From: Halanaerobiaceae bacterium
GTDB taxonomy: Bacteria > Bacillota > Halanaerobiia > Halanaerobiales > Halarsenatibacteraceae
Length of the DNA: 32,477 bases
Assembly (NCBI GenBank): GCA_003553225.1
Contig: PWDW01000214.1
Coordinates: 1 to 32,477 of the forward strand
Direction of reading: 5' to 3'
Numbering within the stretch: position 1 is the first letter of the stretch; the number at the start of each line of letters is the position of its first letter. Below the pieces are notes generated by a model that worked only from the letters and a program-made list of their open reading frames with translations, searched no databases and was not told the DNA's origin. The translations under genes were made by a program, and so were the position numbers. This document shows positions 6,399-14,507 of the stretch, piece by piece.

Positions 6399-8777
6399 CT
6401 GGAAATAATTACTGCAAAAAAGGCTGGCTTCTGTTTTGGAGTACAGCGGGCCATTGATATGGCTGTAGAGGCGACAAAGAATAAAGAAAATAAATCTGTA
6501 TTTACTCTGGGATCCTTAATACACAACCCCCAGGTTGTAAATAAATTAAAGGATCGCGGTATTACAACTGTTGCTTCTATTGATGAAATTTCTGAAGGAA
6601 TACTCATAATCAGATCCCATGGAGCAGCTCCTGAAATTATTGAAAAAGCACGAAATAAAGGACTGGAAATAATTGACACCACCTGCCCTTATGTGAAAAA
6701 AGCACAGAATTATGTATCTAAATTGGTAAATGAAGGTTATCAAACTTTTATTTTTGGTGATCGGGACCACCCCGAGGTTAAAGGAATATATGGATTTAGT
6801 AATAAGAAAGCAATTATAATAAAAAACAAGCATGATTTAGATAAGATTAATATCCAGAAACAGGTGGGCTTTGTAGCCCAGACCACACAATCCCCGGAAG
6901 CTTATCAGGATATTATTTCTTCAATAATTAATAAAACAGATGAACTAAAAGTATATAATACTATCTGTAATACAACCCAGGTTCGTCAAAATGCGGCTGA
7001 ACTACTGGCCCAAAAGGTGGATTTAATGTTTGTAATTGGGGGATATAATAGTGACAACACGAACAGATTGGCCGAAATTTGTTCTGAGACCGACACCCCA
7101 ACTTATCATATAGAAACTGCCCGTGATCTTAAAAGGCAGTGGTTAACAGGAAAAAACAAAATAGGTATTACTGCTGGAGCTTCGACTCCAGATTGGTTAA
7201 TAAAGGAGGTTATACAGGCCATGAAAGAAGAAGACAGTACAAGAGAAGAAGAGAAAAAAGAATCTGAAGGAGTTGAAAATGTGAATAAGGAATTTGAAGA
7301 AAAGGAAGAAGAAATGGAAATGCAGACCGAAGAACTGGAAGAAAAGAATGAACAGGAATCTGCTGCAGAAGATGCAGACCAAAAGGAAGATGAAAAATTA
7401 GAAGAAACATCAGAAACAGCTGTTTCTGAAGAAAGTTCCTCTGATGAAGTAGAAGAGGTAGAAGAAGTAGAAAAGGTAAATGAAGAAACTGCAGATGATA
7501 AAGAGGAAGAAGAAAATAAAGAAGCTGCAGATCAGATTGAAGAAACTGAAGAAGAAGTACCAGAATTTTCAGAGGATGATACCGCAGAAGAAGCAGCTGA
7601 AGAAGATGAAGAAACTATAGAATACAGTGATATTGCCGATCTTAAAAAAGGTCAATCAGTAACCGGCAATATTGTAGAAGTACAGGATGATGGGATTTAT
7701 GTTGATGTTGGTTATAAATCTGATGGTTTTATCCCTTCCCATGAATTAAGCAATAAAAGTTTTGACCACCCCTCAGAAATTGTAAGTGATGATGAGGAGA
7801 TTAAGGTGGTAATATTAACCCTGGAAGATGATGAAGGTAATATGATACTTTCAAAAAAACAGGCTGATTATGAACAGGCCTGGGAAGATATAACAGAGTC
7901 CTATGAAAATGATGAAATCATTGAAGCAGAAGTAACCAAAGAAGTAAAAGGTGGGCTGGTTGTTGATGTGGGAGTACGGGGCTTTATTCCGGCCTCACAT
8001 GTAGCTATTGGATATGTAGAAGATCTGAGTGAATATGTAGGTCAGACCCTGCCCCTGAAAATAATTGAAGTTGAAAGAGATAATCAAAATGTAGTTCTTT
8101 CACATAAAAAAGTACTGGAAAAAGAAAGAGTTCAGGAAAAAGAAGAAACACTGAAAAATCTGGAAGAAGGTCAAACAATCACCGGTACAATAACCAATCT
8201 TGTTGATTTTGGTGCTTTTGTTGACCTGGGTGGAGTTGAAGGTCTGCTGCATATTTCTGAAATGTCATGGGGGCGAATTGAACATCCTTCAGACCTTTTT
8301 GAAGAAGGTCAGCAGATAGAGGTTAAAGTCCTTTCTGTTAATAAAGATGAGGAGCGAATTTCCCTGGGCTACAAACAGCTGCAGTCAGACCCCTGGGAAG
8401 AATTTGCTGAAAAACATTATGAAGGGGAAATAGTAGAAGGAACTATTACAAAAATTGTAGATTTCGGGGCTTTTATGGAAATTGAAGATGGAATAGAAGG
8501 TCTTATTCATATTTCTCAGCTGTCTCAGAAACATGTGAAAACTGCTGATGAAATAGTTACTGTTGGGGAAACCAGGGATGCTAAAATACTTAATATCGAC
8601 CCTGAACAGAAAAGGGTGGGATTAAGTCTGAAAGAAATTGAGGACCAGGTTAAAGAGGATTCCTCCCCAAAAGAGTCATCTTCCTCACAGAAAGAGGAGT
8701 CTAATCAAGAAGAAGAAAAAGAAGAATCATCAGGTGCCACTATAGGAGAACTTGTAGGCGATATATTTGATGATTAA
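6399..8777 (+). CDS. ispH: IspH (HMBPP reductase) fused to ribosomal protein S1
   Basis: The N-terminal part is the 4Fe-4S enzyme that reduces HMBPP to IPP and DMAPP, the last step of the MEP isoprenoid pathway. The C-terminal part is an S1-type RNA-binding ribosomal protein. With CTG at 6399 as codon 1, Cys12, His74, Cys96, His124 and Glu126 fall exactly on the E. coli IspH numbers, and the third cluster cysteine is Cys190. A very acidic Glu-rich linker covers roughly residues 275-412. Four S1 domains follow near 413-485, 503-575, 589-660 and 674-745. The fusion is known from clostridia and relatives. No ATG, GTG or TTG is properly spaced after the strong AAGGAGG at 6384-6390, so CTG seems to be the start. 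The frame stays open upstream to a GTG at 6369, which lacks a ribosome binding site. Confidence 0.93.
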   Translation: MEIITAKKAGFCFGVQRAIDMAVEATKNKENKSVFTLGSLIHNPQVVNKLKDRGITTVASIDEISEGILIIRSHGAAPEIIEKARNKGLEIIDTTCPYVKKAQNYVSKLVNEGYQTFIFGDRDHPEVKGIYGFSNKKAIIIKNKHDLDKINIQKQVGFVAQTTQSPEAYQDIISSIINKTDELKVYNTICNTTQVRQNAAELLAQKVDLMFVIGGYNSDNTNRLAEICSETDTPTYHIETARDLKRQWLTGKNKIGITAGASTPDWLIKEVIQAMKEEDSTREEEKKESEGVENVNKEFEEKEEEMEMQTEELEEKNEQESAAEDADQKEDEKLEETSETAVSEESSSDEVEEVEEVEKVNEETADDKEEEENKEAADQIEETEEEVPEFSEDDTAEEAAEEDEETIEYSDIADLKKGQSVTGNIVEVQDDGIYVDVGYKSDGFIPSHELSNKSFDHPSEIVSDDEEIKVVILTLEDDEGNMILSKKQADYEQAWEDITESYENDEIIEAEVTKEVKGGLVVDVGVRGFIPASHVAIGYVEDLSEYVGQTLPLKIIEVERDNQNVVLSHKKVLEKERVQEKEETLKNLEEGQTITGTITNLVDFGAFVDLGGVEGLLHISEMSWGRIEHPSDLFEEGQQIEVKVLSVNKDEERISLGYKQLQSDPWEEFAEKHYEGEIVEGTITKIVDFGAFMEIEDGIEGLIHISQLSQKHVKTADEIVTVGETRDAKILNIDPEQKRVGLSLKEIEDQVKEDSSPKESSSSQKEESNQEEEKEESSGATIGELVGDIFDD
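7202..7283 (+). promoter_or_regulatory. Candidate internal ribosome-entry sites at the IspH/S1 junction
   Basis: AAAGGAGGT at 7202-7210 lies 10 bases upstream of an in-frame ATG at 7221, exactly where the IspH domain ends. A second site, GAAGGAG at 7266-7272, lies 8 bases before an in-frame GTG at 7281. Either could yield a free S1 protein of about 500-520 residues. The first could be a by-product of conserved Lys-Glu-Val codons at the end of IspH, so function is unproven. Confidence 0.4.
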
Positions 8778-8805
8778 TCATTTATGAAATTAATTATTCC
8801 CTTCA

Positions 8806-8837
8806 AACTGCCCTGCTGTATAGGGCAGTTTTTTTTT
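8806..8837 (+). terminator. Rho-independent terminator of ispH-S1
   Basis: AACTGCCCT (8806-8814) pairs perfectly with AGGGCAGTT (8822-8830) around a 7-base loop. A run of nine T residues ends at 8837. Confidence 0.92.
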
Positions 8838-8841
8838 ACAT

Positions 8842-8872
8842 AATTGCCCCTATAGGCAATTTATGTTATCAT
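8842..8872 (+). promoter_or_regulatory. Promoter with overlapping inverted repeat upstream of the DUF512 gene
   Basis: TTGCCC (8844-8849), a 17-base spacer and TATCAT (8867-8872) preceded by TG form a plausible extended -10 promoter. The -35 lies within a perfect 7-bp inverted repeat, AATTGCC (8842-8848) and GGCAATT (8855-8861), which could be an operator. It sits just after the ispH-S1 terminator and would drive DUF512-der. Confidence 0.5.
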
Positions 8873-8895
8873 TTCAATGACAGGAGGGAACTAAT

Positions 8896-10188
8896 ATGGC
8901 CAAAATAGGAAAGGTGGCCTCTGATAGTATTGCTCACAGTCTTAATATAAAACCTGGTGATAAAATAATTACTGTAAATCAGAAACCAATCTCTGATTAT
9001 ATAGATTTTTTATACGAAACTTCTGATGTGTTTTTTAAGATGACTGTTGAAAAAAAAGATGGTACTCTGTGTGAATTTGAGGTTGAAAGGTCTCCTGGTC
9101 AAAAACTCGGTATAGAGTTTCAGGAAATAATTTATGACAGCTTAAAAACATGCAGCAATAATTGTTTATTTTGTTTTATTGATCAGATGCCCCGGGGTTT
9201 AAGAAAATCACTATATATTAAGGATGATGATTATCGTTTTTCCTTTCTGCAGGGTAGTTATATAACATTAAGTAATTTAAAGAAATCTGACTGGAATAAG
9301 ATTATCGATTATCATCTTAGCCCTCTTAATATATCTATTCATACCACAAATCCCCAGCTGCGAAGAAAGATGATGGGTAGTTATGAAGCTGGTAAAATAA
9401 AAAAACAGTTAACCAAATTAACTGACAATAATATAAATTTTAATGCTCAGATAGTACTTTGTCCTGGTATAAATGATGGGCGGGAACTTGAAAAGACAAT
9501 AGAAGATCTGCAGCAGATGTATCCTAATATTATTTCTTTGGGTATTGTCCCTGTTGGTTTAACAAAATATAATACTCAGGACAAATTAAAGACCTTCAGT
9601 GGCCGGGAGGCCAAAAAGGTTATCAATCAGGTTCAATATTATCAAAATGAATTTCAGAAAAAATTTGGGCCCAACTGGCTGTTTTTAGCTGATGAATTTT
9701 ATTTTTTAGCTGATATGAAAATACCGGAATATAAACACTATCGGGATTTTTATCAGCTGGAAAATGGTATTGGTTTAACCCGACTTATGAGGAAAAAATT
9801 TTCTGATTTAAAAGAACAATTACCTGAAAAAACAAATACTGGCTATATGGGGATAATTACTTCAGTTCTAGGTTATAAAGCACTGGAGCCCGTAATTAAA
9901 GAACTGGAGAAAATCAAGGGCTTAAATCCAGACCTAATATCTGTGGAAAATAAATTTCTGGGTTCTTCAGTAACGGTAACCGGTCTTTTAGCCGGAGAGG
10001 ATATAATAGAAAAAATAAATCATCTGGACCGAAATGGTCTTTTTTTAATTCCCGAAGTAGCTCTTAATAATGAGGGCTGTTTTATAGATGAAATTTCAAT
10101 TGAAGATATCCAGCAGAAATACAGTAAAAATGATATTCGTTCTGCTGGCGGTATTAAAGATATTATTGAGGTGATTCAAAATGAATAA
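8896..10188 (+). CDS. DUF512 protein: PDZ domain plus radical-SAM-like Cys cluster
   Basis: Biochemical role unknown. The 430-residue protein begins with a PDZ-like domain (IKPGDKIITVNQKPI near residues 19-33). It then has the cluster CSNNCLFCFIDQMP near residue 86, a CxxxCxxC arrangement like that of radical-SAM iron-sulfur proteins. The block QGSYITLSN and the long C-terminal DUF512 domain follow. A good site AGGAGGGA precedes the ATG. The gene overlaps der by 8 bases, an arrangement typical of this family in clostridia and suggestive of coupled expression. An iron-sulfur enzyme linked to ribosome or RNA maturation is a guess from context only. Confidence 0.9.
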   Translation: MAKIGKVASDSIAHSLNIKPGDKIITVNQKPISDYIDFLYETSDVFFKMTVEKKDGTLCEFEVERSPGQKLGIEFQEIIYDSLKTCSNNCLFCFIDQMPRGLRKSLYIKDDDYRFSFLQGSYITLSNLKKSDWNKIIDYHLSPLNISIHTTNPQLRRKMMGSYEAGKIKKQLTKLTDNNINFNAQIVLCPGINDGRELEKTIEDLQQMYPNIISLGIVPVGLTKYNTQDKLKTFSGREAKKVINQVQYYQNEFQKKFGPNWLFLADEFYFLADMKIPEYKHYRDFYQLENGIGLTRLMRKKFSDLKEQLPEKTNTGYMGIITSVLGYKALEPVIKELEKIKGLNPDLISVENKFLGSSVTVTGLLAGEDIIEKINHLDRNGLFLIPEVALNNEGCFIDEISIEDIQQKYSKNDIRSAGGIKDIIEVIQNE

Positions 10189-11494
10189 TTCGACAGTTGC
10201 CATTGTGGGCCGTCCAAATACAGGCAAGTCCACTTTGTTTAATAGATTAATCGGCAAAAGAACGGCCATAGTTGAAGAGGAGTCCGGAGTAACCAGAGAC
10301 CGTATCTATGGAAAAGTATCCTGGCAAAATAATCAATTTCATTTAATTGATACGGGTGGAATTGACCCGGTTAATAAAAGTGAAATTAGACAGAAAGTTA
10401 GAGAGCAGGCTGAAAAAGCAATCCAGGAAGCAAATTTAATTTTATTTGTTGTCGATGGTCGAAGTGGTCTTACTCCGATGGATCGAGAAATTTCAGGTAT
10501 TTTGAGAAAGACTGAAAAAAAGATTTTACTGATTGTAAATAAAGTTGAAGATTTTAGTCGAGAAGAAGAAATGAGCTGGGATTTTTACAATCTTGGTTTG
10601 GGGGAACCCATTTCTATTTCAGCCGAACATGGGAAAAATATTGGTGATTTATTGGATAAAATTATTGATAACCTTCCTGAAGAAGAAATTGAAACTCAAA
10701 ATGACCTCCTGCTTAATATTGCGGTAGTAGGAAAACCGAATGTAGGAAAATCCTCTCTGATAAATTATATTTTGGGTCAGAATAGGGTGATTGTAAGTCA
10801 GACACCTGGTACTACCAGAGATGCAGTTGATACTCTTGTCGAAATAAATAATTTACAATATAATTTAATTGATACAGCTGGTTTACGAAAAAAATCCAGA
10901 GTAAATGAAGATGTAGAATACTATAGTAATATAAGATCAATAAGAGCAATTGAACGTGCGGATGGGGTCTTAATGATGCTGGATGGAACTGAACCAGAAA
11001 TCGTAACAAATCAGGATACGAAAATAGCCGGGTATGCTCATGATGAGGGGAAGGCGATTGTAATTGCTGTAAATAAGTGGGATCTGGTAGAAAAAACAAC
11101 TAATACCATGAAATGGTTTCAGGAAGAAATATACCACAAACTTAAATTTTTACGCTTTGCTCCTATAACTTTTATTTCAGCCTTGACCGGTGAGAGGGTT
11201 GATGAAATTATTGATTTAATGGAATATGTAATTGACCAAAATTCCCGCAGGGTAGAAGAAAATATATTAAATGAAGTAATTAAAGAAGCAGTACAGCTGC
11301 GTCAGCCCCCGGCTAAAAAAGGGAAAAGATTAAAAATATACAGTTCAAAACAAACCGGCATAAAACCTCCCACTTTTAATTTTAAGGTTAATAATCCCGA
11401 GCTTATTCATTTTTCATATGAACGTTATCTCAAAAACACCCTAAGAGATAAATTTGGTTTTGTGGGCAGTCCCCTGAGATTAAATTTTGAATAA
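10181..11494 (+). CDS. der: Ribosome assembly GTPase Der (EngA)
   Basis: This essential tandem GTPase assists maturation of the 50S ribosomal subunit. The 437-residue protein has the normal layout: a first G domain with GRPNTGKST at residues 10-18, DTGG and NKVED; a second with GKPNVGKSS at 184-192, DTAG and NKWD; and a C-terminal KH-like domain from about residue 355. Its ATG lies inside the end of the DUF512 gene (8-base overlap), with a GAGGTG ribosome binding site at 10169-10174. Confidence 0.97.
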   Translation: MNNSTVAIVGRPNTGKSTLFNRLIGKRTAIVEEESGVTRDRIYGKVSWQNNQFHLIDTGGIDPVNKSEIRQKVREQAEKAIQEANLILFVVDGRSGLTPMDREISGILRKTEKKILLIVNKVEDFSREEEMSWDFYNLGLGEPISISAEHGKNIGDLLDKIIDNLPEEEIETQNDLLLNIAVVGKPNVGKSSLINYILGQNRVIVSQTPGTTRDAVDTLVEINNLQYNLIDTAGLRKKSRVNEDVEYYSNIRSIRAIERADGVLMMLDGTEPEIVTNQDTKIAGYAHDEGKAIVIAVNKWDLVEKTTNTMKWFQEEIYHKLKFLRFAPITFISALTGERVDEIIDLMEYVIDQNSRRVEENILNEVIKEAVQLRQPPAKKGKRLKIYSSKQTGIKPPTFNFKVNNPELIHFSYERYLKNTLRDKFGFVGSPLRLNFE

Positions 11495-11554
11495 ATAACC
11501 GGGAGTTTTAATAAAAAAATTTAAAAAATATTCAACAGAAAGGAGAAAATAATT

Positions 11555-12160
11555 TTGTATATTCTAGCAGTTATTTTTGGCTATTTAATTGGTTCTATTC
11601 CTACCGGATATCTTTTTACAAGGTTTATTAAAAATATTGATGTGCGGGAAGTGGGTAGTGGGAATGTAGGGGCTACTAATGCAGCGCGAGCTCTGGGGAT
11701 ACGATATGGAATAATTGTGGCTTTACTGGATATTGCTAAAGGTTTTGTGGCGGTTAGTATTGCTTTTTTGTTTATTAATCCTCAGGGGGATATGATTAAT
11801 TATATTCCCTATTTAACAGGTTTAACAGTAATCCTGGGACATGATCATTCTCTTTTTCTGAATTTTTCGGGAGGGAAAGGTGTAGCAGCAACATTTGGAG
11901 TTCTTTTGCGGATTTCACCACCAGTTTTTTTAATAATAGCCGTTATCTGGCTTTTGTTATCTGTTATTACAAGATATATGTCTGCTGCTTCACTTACTTC
12001 TGCAGTATTGATGCCCATAGTTTTATACATATATCTTAATGAAATTACAGCTTTTTATTTTTTTATAATTTATGGATTTTTAATAATTGGTAAACACCAC
12101 GGAAATATCAAACGCCTGTTAAGGGGCAATGAAAACAGGATAAATGTTGGCAAATCCTGA
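11555..12160 (+). CDS. plsY: Glycerol-3-phosphate acyltransferase PlsY
   Basis: This integral membrane enzyme transfers the acyl group from acyl-phosphate to glycerol-3-phosphate, the first step of phospholipid synthesis in most bacteria. The 201-residue protein has about five hydrophobic segments and all family motifs: GSIPTGYL near the N-terminus, GSGNVGATNAAR near 37, and GHDHSLFLNFSGGKGVAATFG near 95-114. It starts at a TTG, supported by AAGGAG at 11540-11545 with 9-base spacing. In Bacillus-type genomes gpsA and spoIVA lie close to this block; neither is present here. Confidence 0.95.
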   Translation: MYILAVIFGYLIGSIPTGYLFTRFIKNIDVREVGSGNVGATNAARALGIRYGIIVALLDIAKGFVAVSIAFLFINPQGDMINYIPYLTGLTVILGHDHSLFLNFSGGKGVAATFGVLLRISPPVFLIIAVIWLLLSVITRYMSAASLTSAVLMPIVLYIYLNEITAFYFFIIYGFLIIGKHHGNIKRLLRGNENRINVGKS

Positions 12161-12259
12161 TTTTTGGATATTTTTTATATTTTTTGAAGGAGATTCTTAA
12201 TATTCCCAGAATAACAATAAATGAACACTAAAAATTTCCTATATAAGGGAGGTGGGAAA

Positions 12260-12559
12260 ATGACTAAAACTGATTTAATTGATATGGTAGCTGAAAAGAC
12301 CGATATGACCAAAAAGGATACTGGAGAGATTATTAATACCGCTGTAGACGGTATTATGGACTACCTCAGTGAAGAAGCTGATAAGTCAGAAGGAAAAAGA
12401 GATAATGTACAAATCATCGGTTTTGGAACTTTTGAAGTTAAGGATCGCAGTTCACGGAAAGGACGTAATCCACAGACTGGTGAGGAGATTACAATTCCAG
12501 CCCGTAAAGTACCCGTATTTAGAGCCGGTAAAACATTTAAAGAAACAGTTGATAAATAA
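12260..12559 (+). CDS. hup: HU family DNA-binding protein
   Basis: A small histone-like nucleoid protein that binds and bends DNA as a dimer. The ATG at 12260 follows GGGAGGTGGG at good spacing; an in-frame ATG at 12221 lacks a ribosome binding site. The 99-residue protein has the signature GRNPQTGEEITIPA, then VPVFRAGKTFKETV. It is slightly longer than the usual 90 residues because of a charged stretch (DKSEGKRDN) before the beta-arm. It is followed by a near-palindrome and a clear terminator. Confidence 0.95.
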   Translation: MTKTDLIDMVAEKTDMTKKDTGEIINTAVDGIMDYLSEEADKSEGKRDNVQIIGFGTFEVKDRSSRKGRNPQTGEEITIPARKVPVFRAGKTFKETVDK

Positions 12560-12569
12560 ACAAAAATAC

Positions 12570-12593
12570 ATATATTTAAGCACTTAAATATAT
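12570..12593. repeat. 11-bp near-palindrome after the HU gene
   Basis: ATATATTTAAG (12570-12580) and CTTAAATATAT (12583-12593) are perfect reverse complements separated by CA. The 2-base gap is too small for an ideal hairpin loop, so a dimeric protein site or cruciform is as likely as an RNA structure. It lies between the HU stop and the terminator. Confidence 0.5.
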
Positions 12594-12613
12594 TAAATTT
12601 GTTTTTTCATATA

Positions 12614-12651
12614 GAAAGACCTAGAGCATCTGCCGGGTCTTTCTTTTTTTT
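12614..12651 (+). terminator. Rho-independent terminator after the HU gene
   Basis: GAAAGACC (12614-12621) pairs perfectly with GGTCTTTC (12636-12643) around a 14-base loop, followed by eight T residues. Confidence 0.88.
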
Positions 12652-12686
12652 ACCGAATTTTTATTATGATTTTGATAAGTCAAAAT

Positions 12687-12715
12687 TTGCGGAAGTATGT
12701 TCTTTAATATATAAT
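12687..12715 (+). promoter_or_regulatory. Probable promoter for the small protein and mtaD
   Basis: TTGCGG at 12687-12692 is separated by 17 bases from a perfect TATAAT at 12710-12715, about 80 bases upstream of the next start codon and just after a terminator. AT-rich surroundings limit certainty. Confidence 0.5.
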
Positions 12716-12795
12716 TATTACAAATTATAATAGTATCAAAACAGCTTTTTTAAATGATTTAACTAAGGCAGAAATAACTGTAAGGAGTGAAAAAA

Positions 12796-13119
12796 ATGAG
12801 TTTGCTGGACCTGTTCAAAAAAATATTTTCAGGTTCCAAGTCCAGAGGTAGCAAAGAAATTATAAATTATTATATTCGTGATAATAAATGTGGTGAAAAA
12901 ATCAAACTTGTTTTTAGAAAAGGATATGATATTGTCCAGGAATATGATTCTGATAGTGAAGAGGACTACAGTATAAGAAAAACAGCGATCTGTGATAATT
13001 GTTATAATCAAATTGAAATTAAGTTAAAGTTTGATATGAATTATAATATAATTGAAGAACAGCTGGATGGTGGTGAATCTATATCAGAAGAGGAATTTCA
13101 TGAACAAAATGATGCTTAA
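12796..13119 (+). CDS. Small conserved-type protein with Cys residues, function unknown
   Basis: A 107-residue acidic cytoplasmic protein with an amphipathic N-terminus (LLDLFKKIFSG). It has one cysteine in NKCGEK (Cys32) and a CDNC pair (Cys66 and Cys69). It resembles small clostridial proteins in which a CxxC at the first position and a later cysteine suggest a metal site; here the first position has only one Cys. The ATG at 12796 is preferred over a GTG at 12787 because AAGGAG at 12782-12787 is spaced for the ATG. The mtaD-like gene begins 20 bases after its stop, so they are probably cotranscribed. No function can be assigned. Confidence 0.85.
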   Translation: MSLLDLFKKIFSGSKSRGSKEIINYYIRDNKCGEKIKLVFRKGYDIVQEYDSDSEEDYSIRKTAICDNCYNQIEIKLKFDMNYNIIEEQLDGGESISEEEFHEQNDA

Positions 13120-13139
13120 TCGGGGGAGGGTATGGAGCC

Positions 13140-14435
13140 ATGTCCCTGCTAATTAAAAATATTTCCGAAATATATACAATGGATAAGGATTTCAGGAAAA
13201 TCCAAAATGGTTTTATTTATATAGAAAATAATAAAATCAAAAATATCGGTTCTGATCATGCTGAACTTAATACTGATAATACTGATCATATTATTTCTGC
13301 AGAAGGGAAAATAGCCTTACCGGGATTTGTTAACTGTCATACTCATACGGCAATGACACTTATGCGTGGTTATGCAGATGATCTACCCCTGCAAACATGG
13401 CTGGAAGAAAAAATATGGCCCCTGGAAGCCAATTTATCGGCAAAGGATGTATACTGGGGCACACTTCTGGGCATTTTAGAAATGATATCCAGTGGTGTAA
13501 CAACATTTTGTGATATGTATTTTTTTATGGACCAGGTTGCTGAAGCTGTTAAAAAAAGCGGAATGAGAGCTGTGTTGGGAATTGGTCTTATTGAAGAACA
13601 GGATGGAGAAAAGGGACTAAACGAAGCTTTAGAATTTGCCCTCAACCATCAATCTCAATCAGAAAGAATTTCAACCGTTCTATCTCCTCATGCCCCTTAT
13701 ACTTGTTCACCAGCATATTTATGTGATATAATTGGACTATCAAAAGAATATAATATTCCTCTTAACATTCATGTATCTGAAACAAAAAAAGAATACGATT
13801 ATATTAAAAAAAAGTATAATAGAACACCTGTCCAGCATTTAGAAAATATTGGTCTCTGGGAAAGGCCTACAACTGCTGCTCACTGTGTTCATTTAGATGA
13901 AAAAGATATTGGGATTTTATCAAAATATGAGGCTGGTGTTTCCTATAATGCGCAGAGTAATATGAAACTGGGCAGTGGTATTGCTCCGATAACGGAGTTG
14001 ATTGGTGAGGGAGTGAATGTAGGCCTGGGTACTGATGGAGCCTCCAGTAATAATAATCTGGATATGATTGAAGAAGCCAGAACTGCTTCTTATCTTCAAA
14101 AAGTTAAACATGAGGATCCTACAAAACTTAATTTAGAAAAAACAGCACAAATGTTGACTGGTGGAGGAGCAATGGCGCTTCATCTTCAAAATCTGGGTAT
14201 TTTAAAGAAAAATTATCTGGCAGATATTATCTTGATTGATATTAATAAAGAGTTTACCGATTATCCTCATCACAATAATCTTTCTAATTTACTCTATGCG
14301 GGAAACAGGAACAAGATTGATACTGTGATTATAAATGGTAATATTGTAATGGATCAGGGAGACTTTTTGTTCTTAGAGCCGGATCGAATTTTAAAAGAAG
14401 CTGAAATGAGAGCATCTAATTTATTAAAAAAATAA
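13140..14435 (+). CDS. mtaD: 5-methylthioadenosine/S-adenosylhomocysteine deaminase family amidohydrolase
   Basis: This metal-dependent enzyme deaminates methylthioadenosine, S-adenosylhomocysteine or related nucleosides, a route for recycling the by-products of SAM use. The 431-residue protein shows the amidohydrolase metal motif GFVNCHTHTAM (His67 and His69) and RGYADDLPLQTWL, typical of the MtaD/ATZ-TRZ group. SPHAPYTCSP, HVSE, AAHCVHLD and the metal/catalytic GLGTDGASSNNNLDM follow. The ribosome binding site GGGGGAGGG lies at 13122-13129. It sits between two small proteins with Cys motifs. Substrate specificity within the family cannot be fixed from sequence alone. Confidence 0.9.
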   Translation: MSLLIKNISEIYTMDKDFRKIQNGFIYIENNKIKNIGSDHAELNTDNTDHIISAEGKIALPGFVNCHTHTAMTLMRGYADDLPLQTWLEEKIWPLEANLSAKDVYWGTLLGILEMISSGVTTFCDMYFFMDQVAEAVKKSGMRAVLGIGLIEEQDGEKGLNEALEFALNHQSQSERISTVLSPHAPYTCSPAYLCDIIGLSKEYNIPLNIHVSETKKEYDYIKKKYNRTPVQHLENIGLWERPTTAAHCVHLDEKDIGILSKYEAGVSYNAQSNMKLGSGIAPITELIGEGVNVGLGTDGASSNNNLDMIEEARTASYLQKVKHEDPTKLNLEKTAQMLTGGGAMALHLQNLGILKKNYLADIILIDINKEFTDYPHHNNLSNLLYAGNRNKIDTVIINGNIVMDQGDFLFLEPDRILKEAEMRASNLLKK

Positions 14436-14507
14436 ATTCCGATTAATCTTATCATACCTGATATTTGAATAACTTATCACTTATATCTCCGGGAGGAGGG
14501 CTAAAAA

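Noticed and set aside
7197-7410. Phe/Leu-rich frames on the minus strand opposite the acidic linker of IspH-S1
   Set aside because: They are complements of Glu-rich GAA/GAG codons and have no ribosome binding site.
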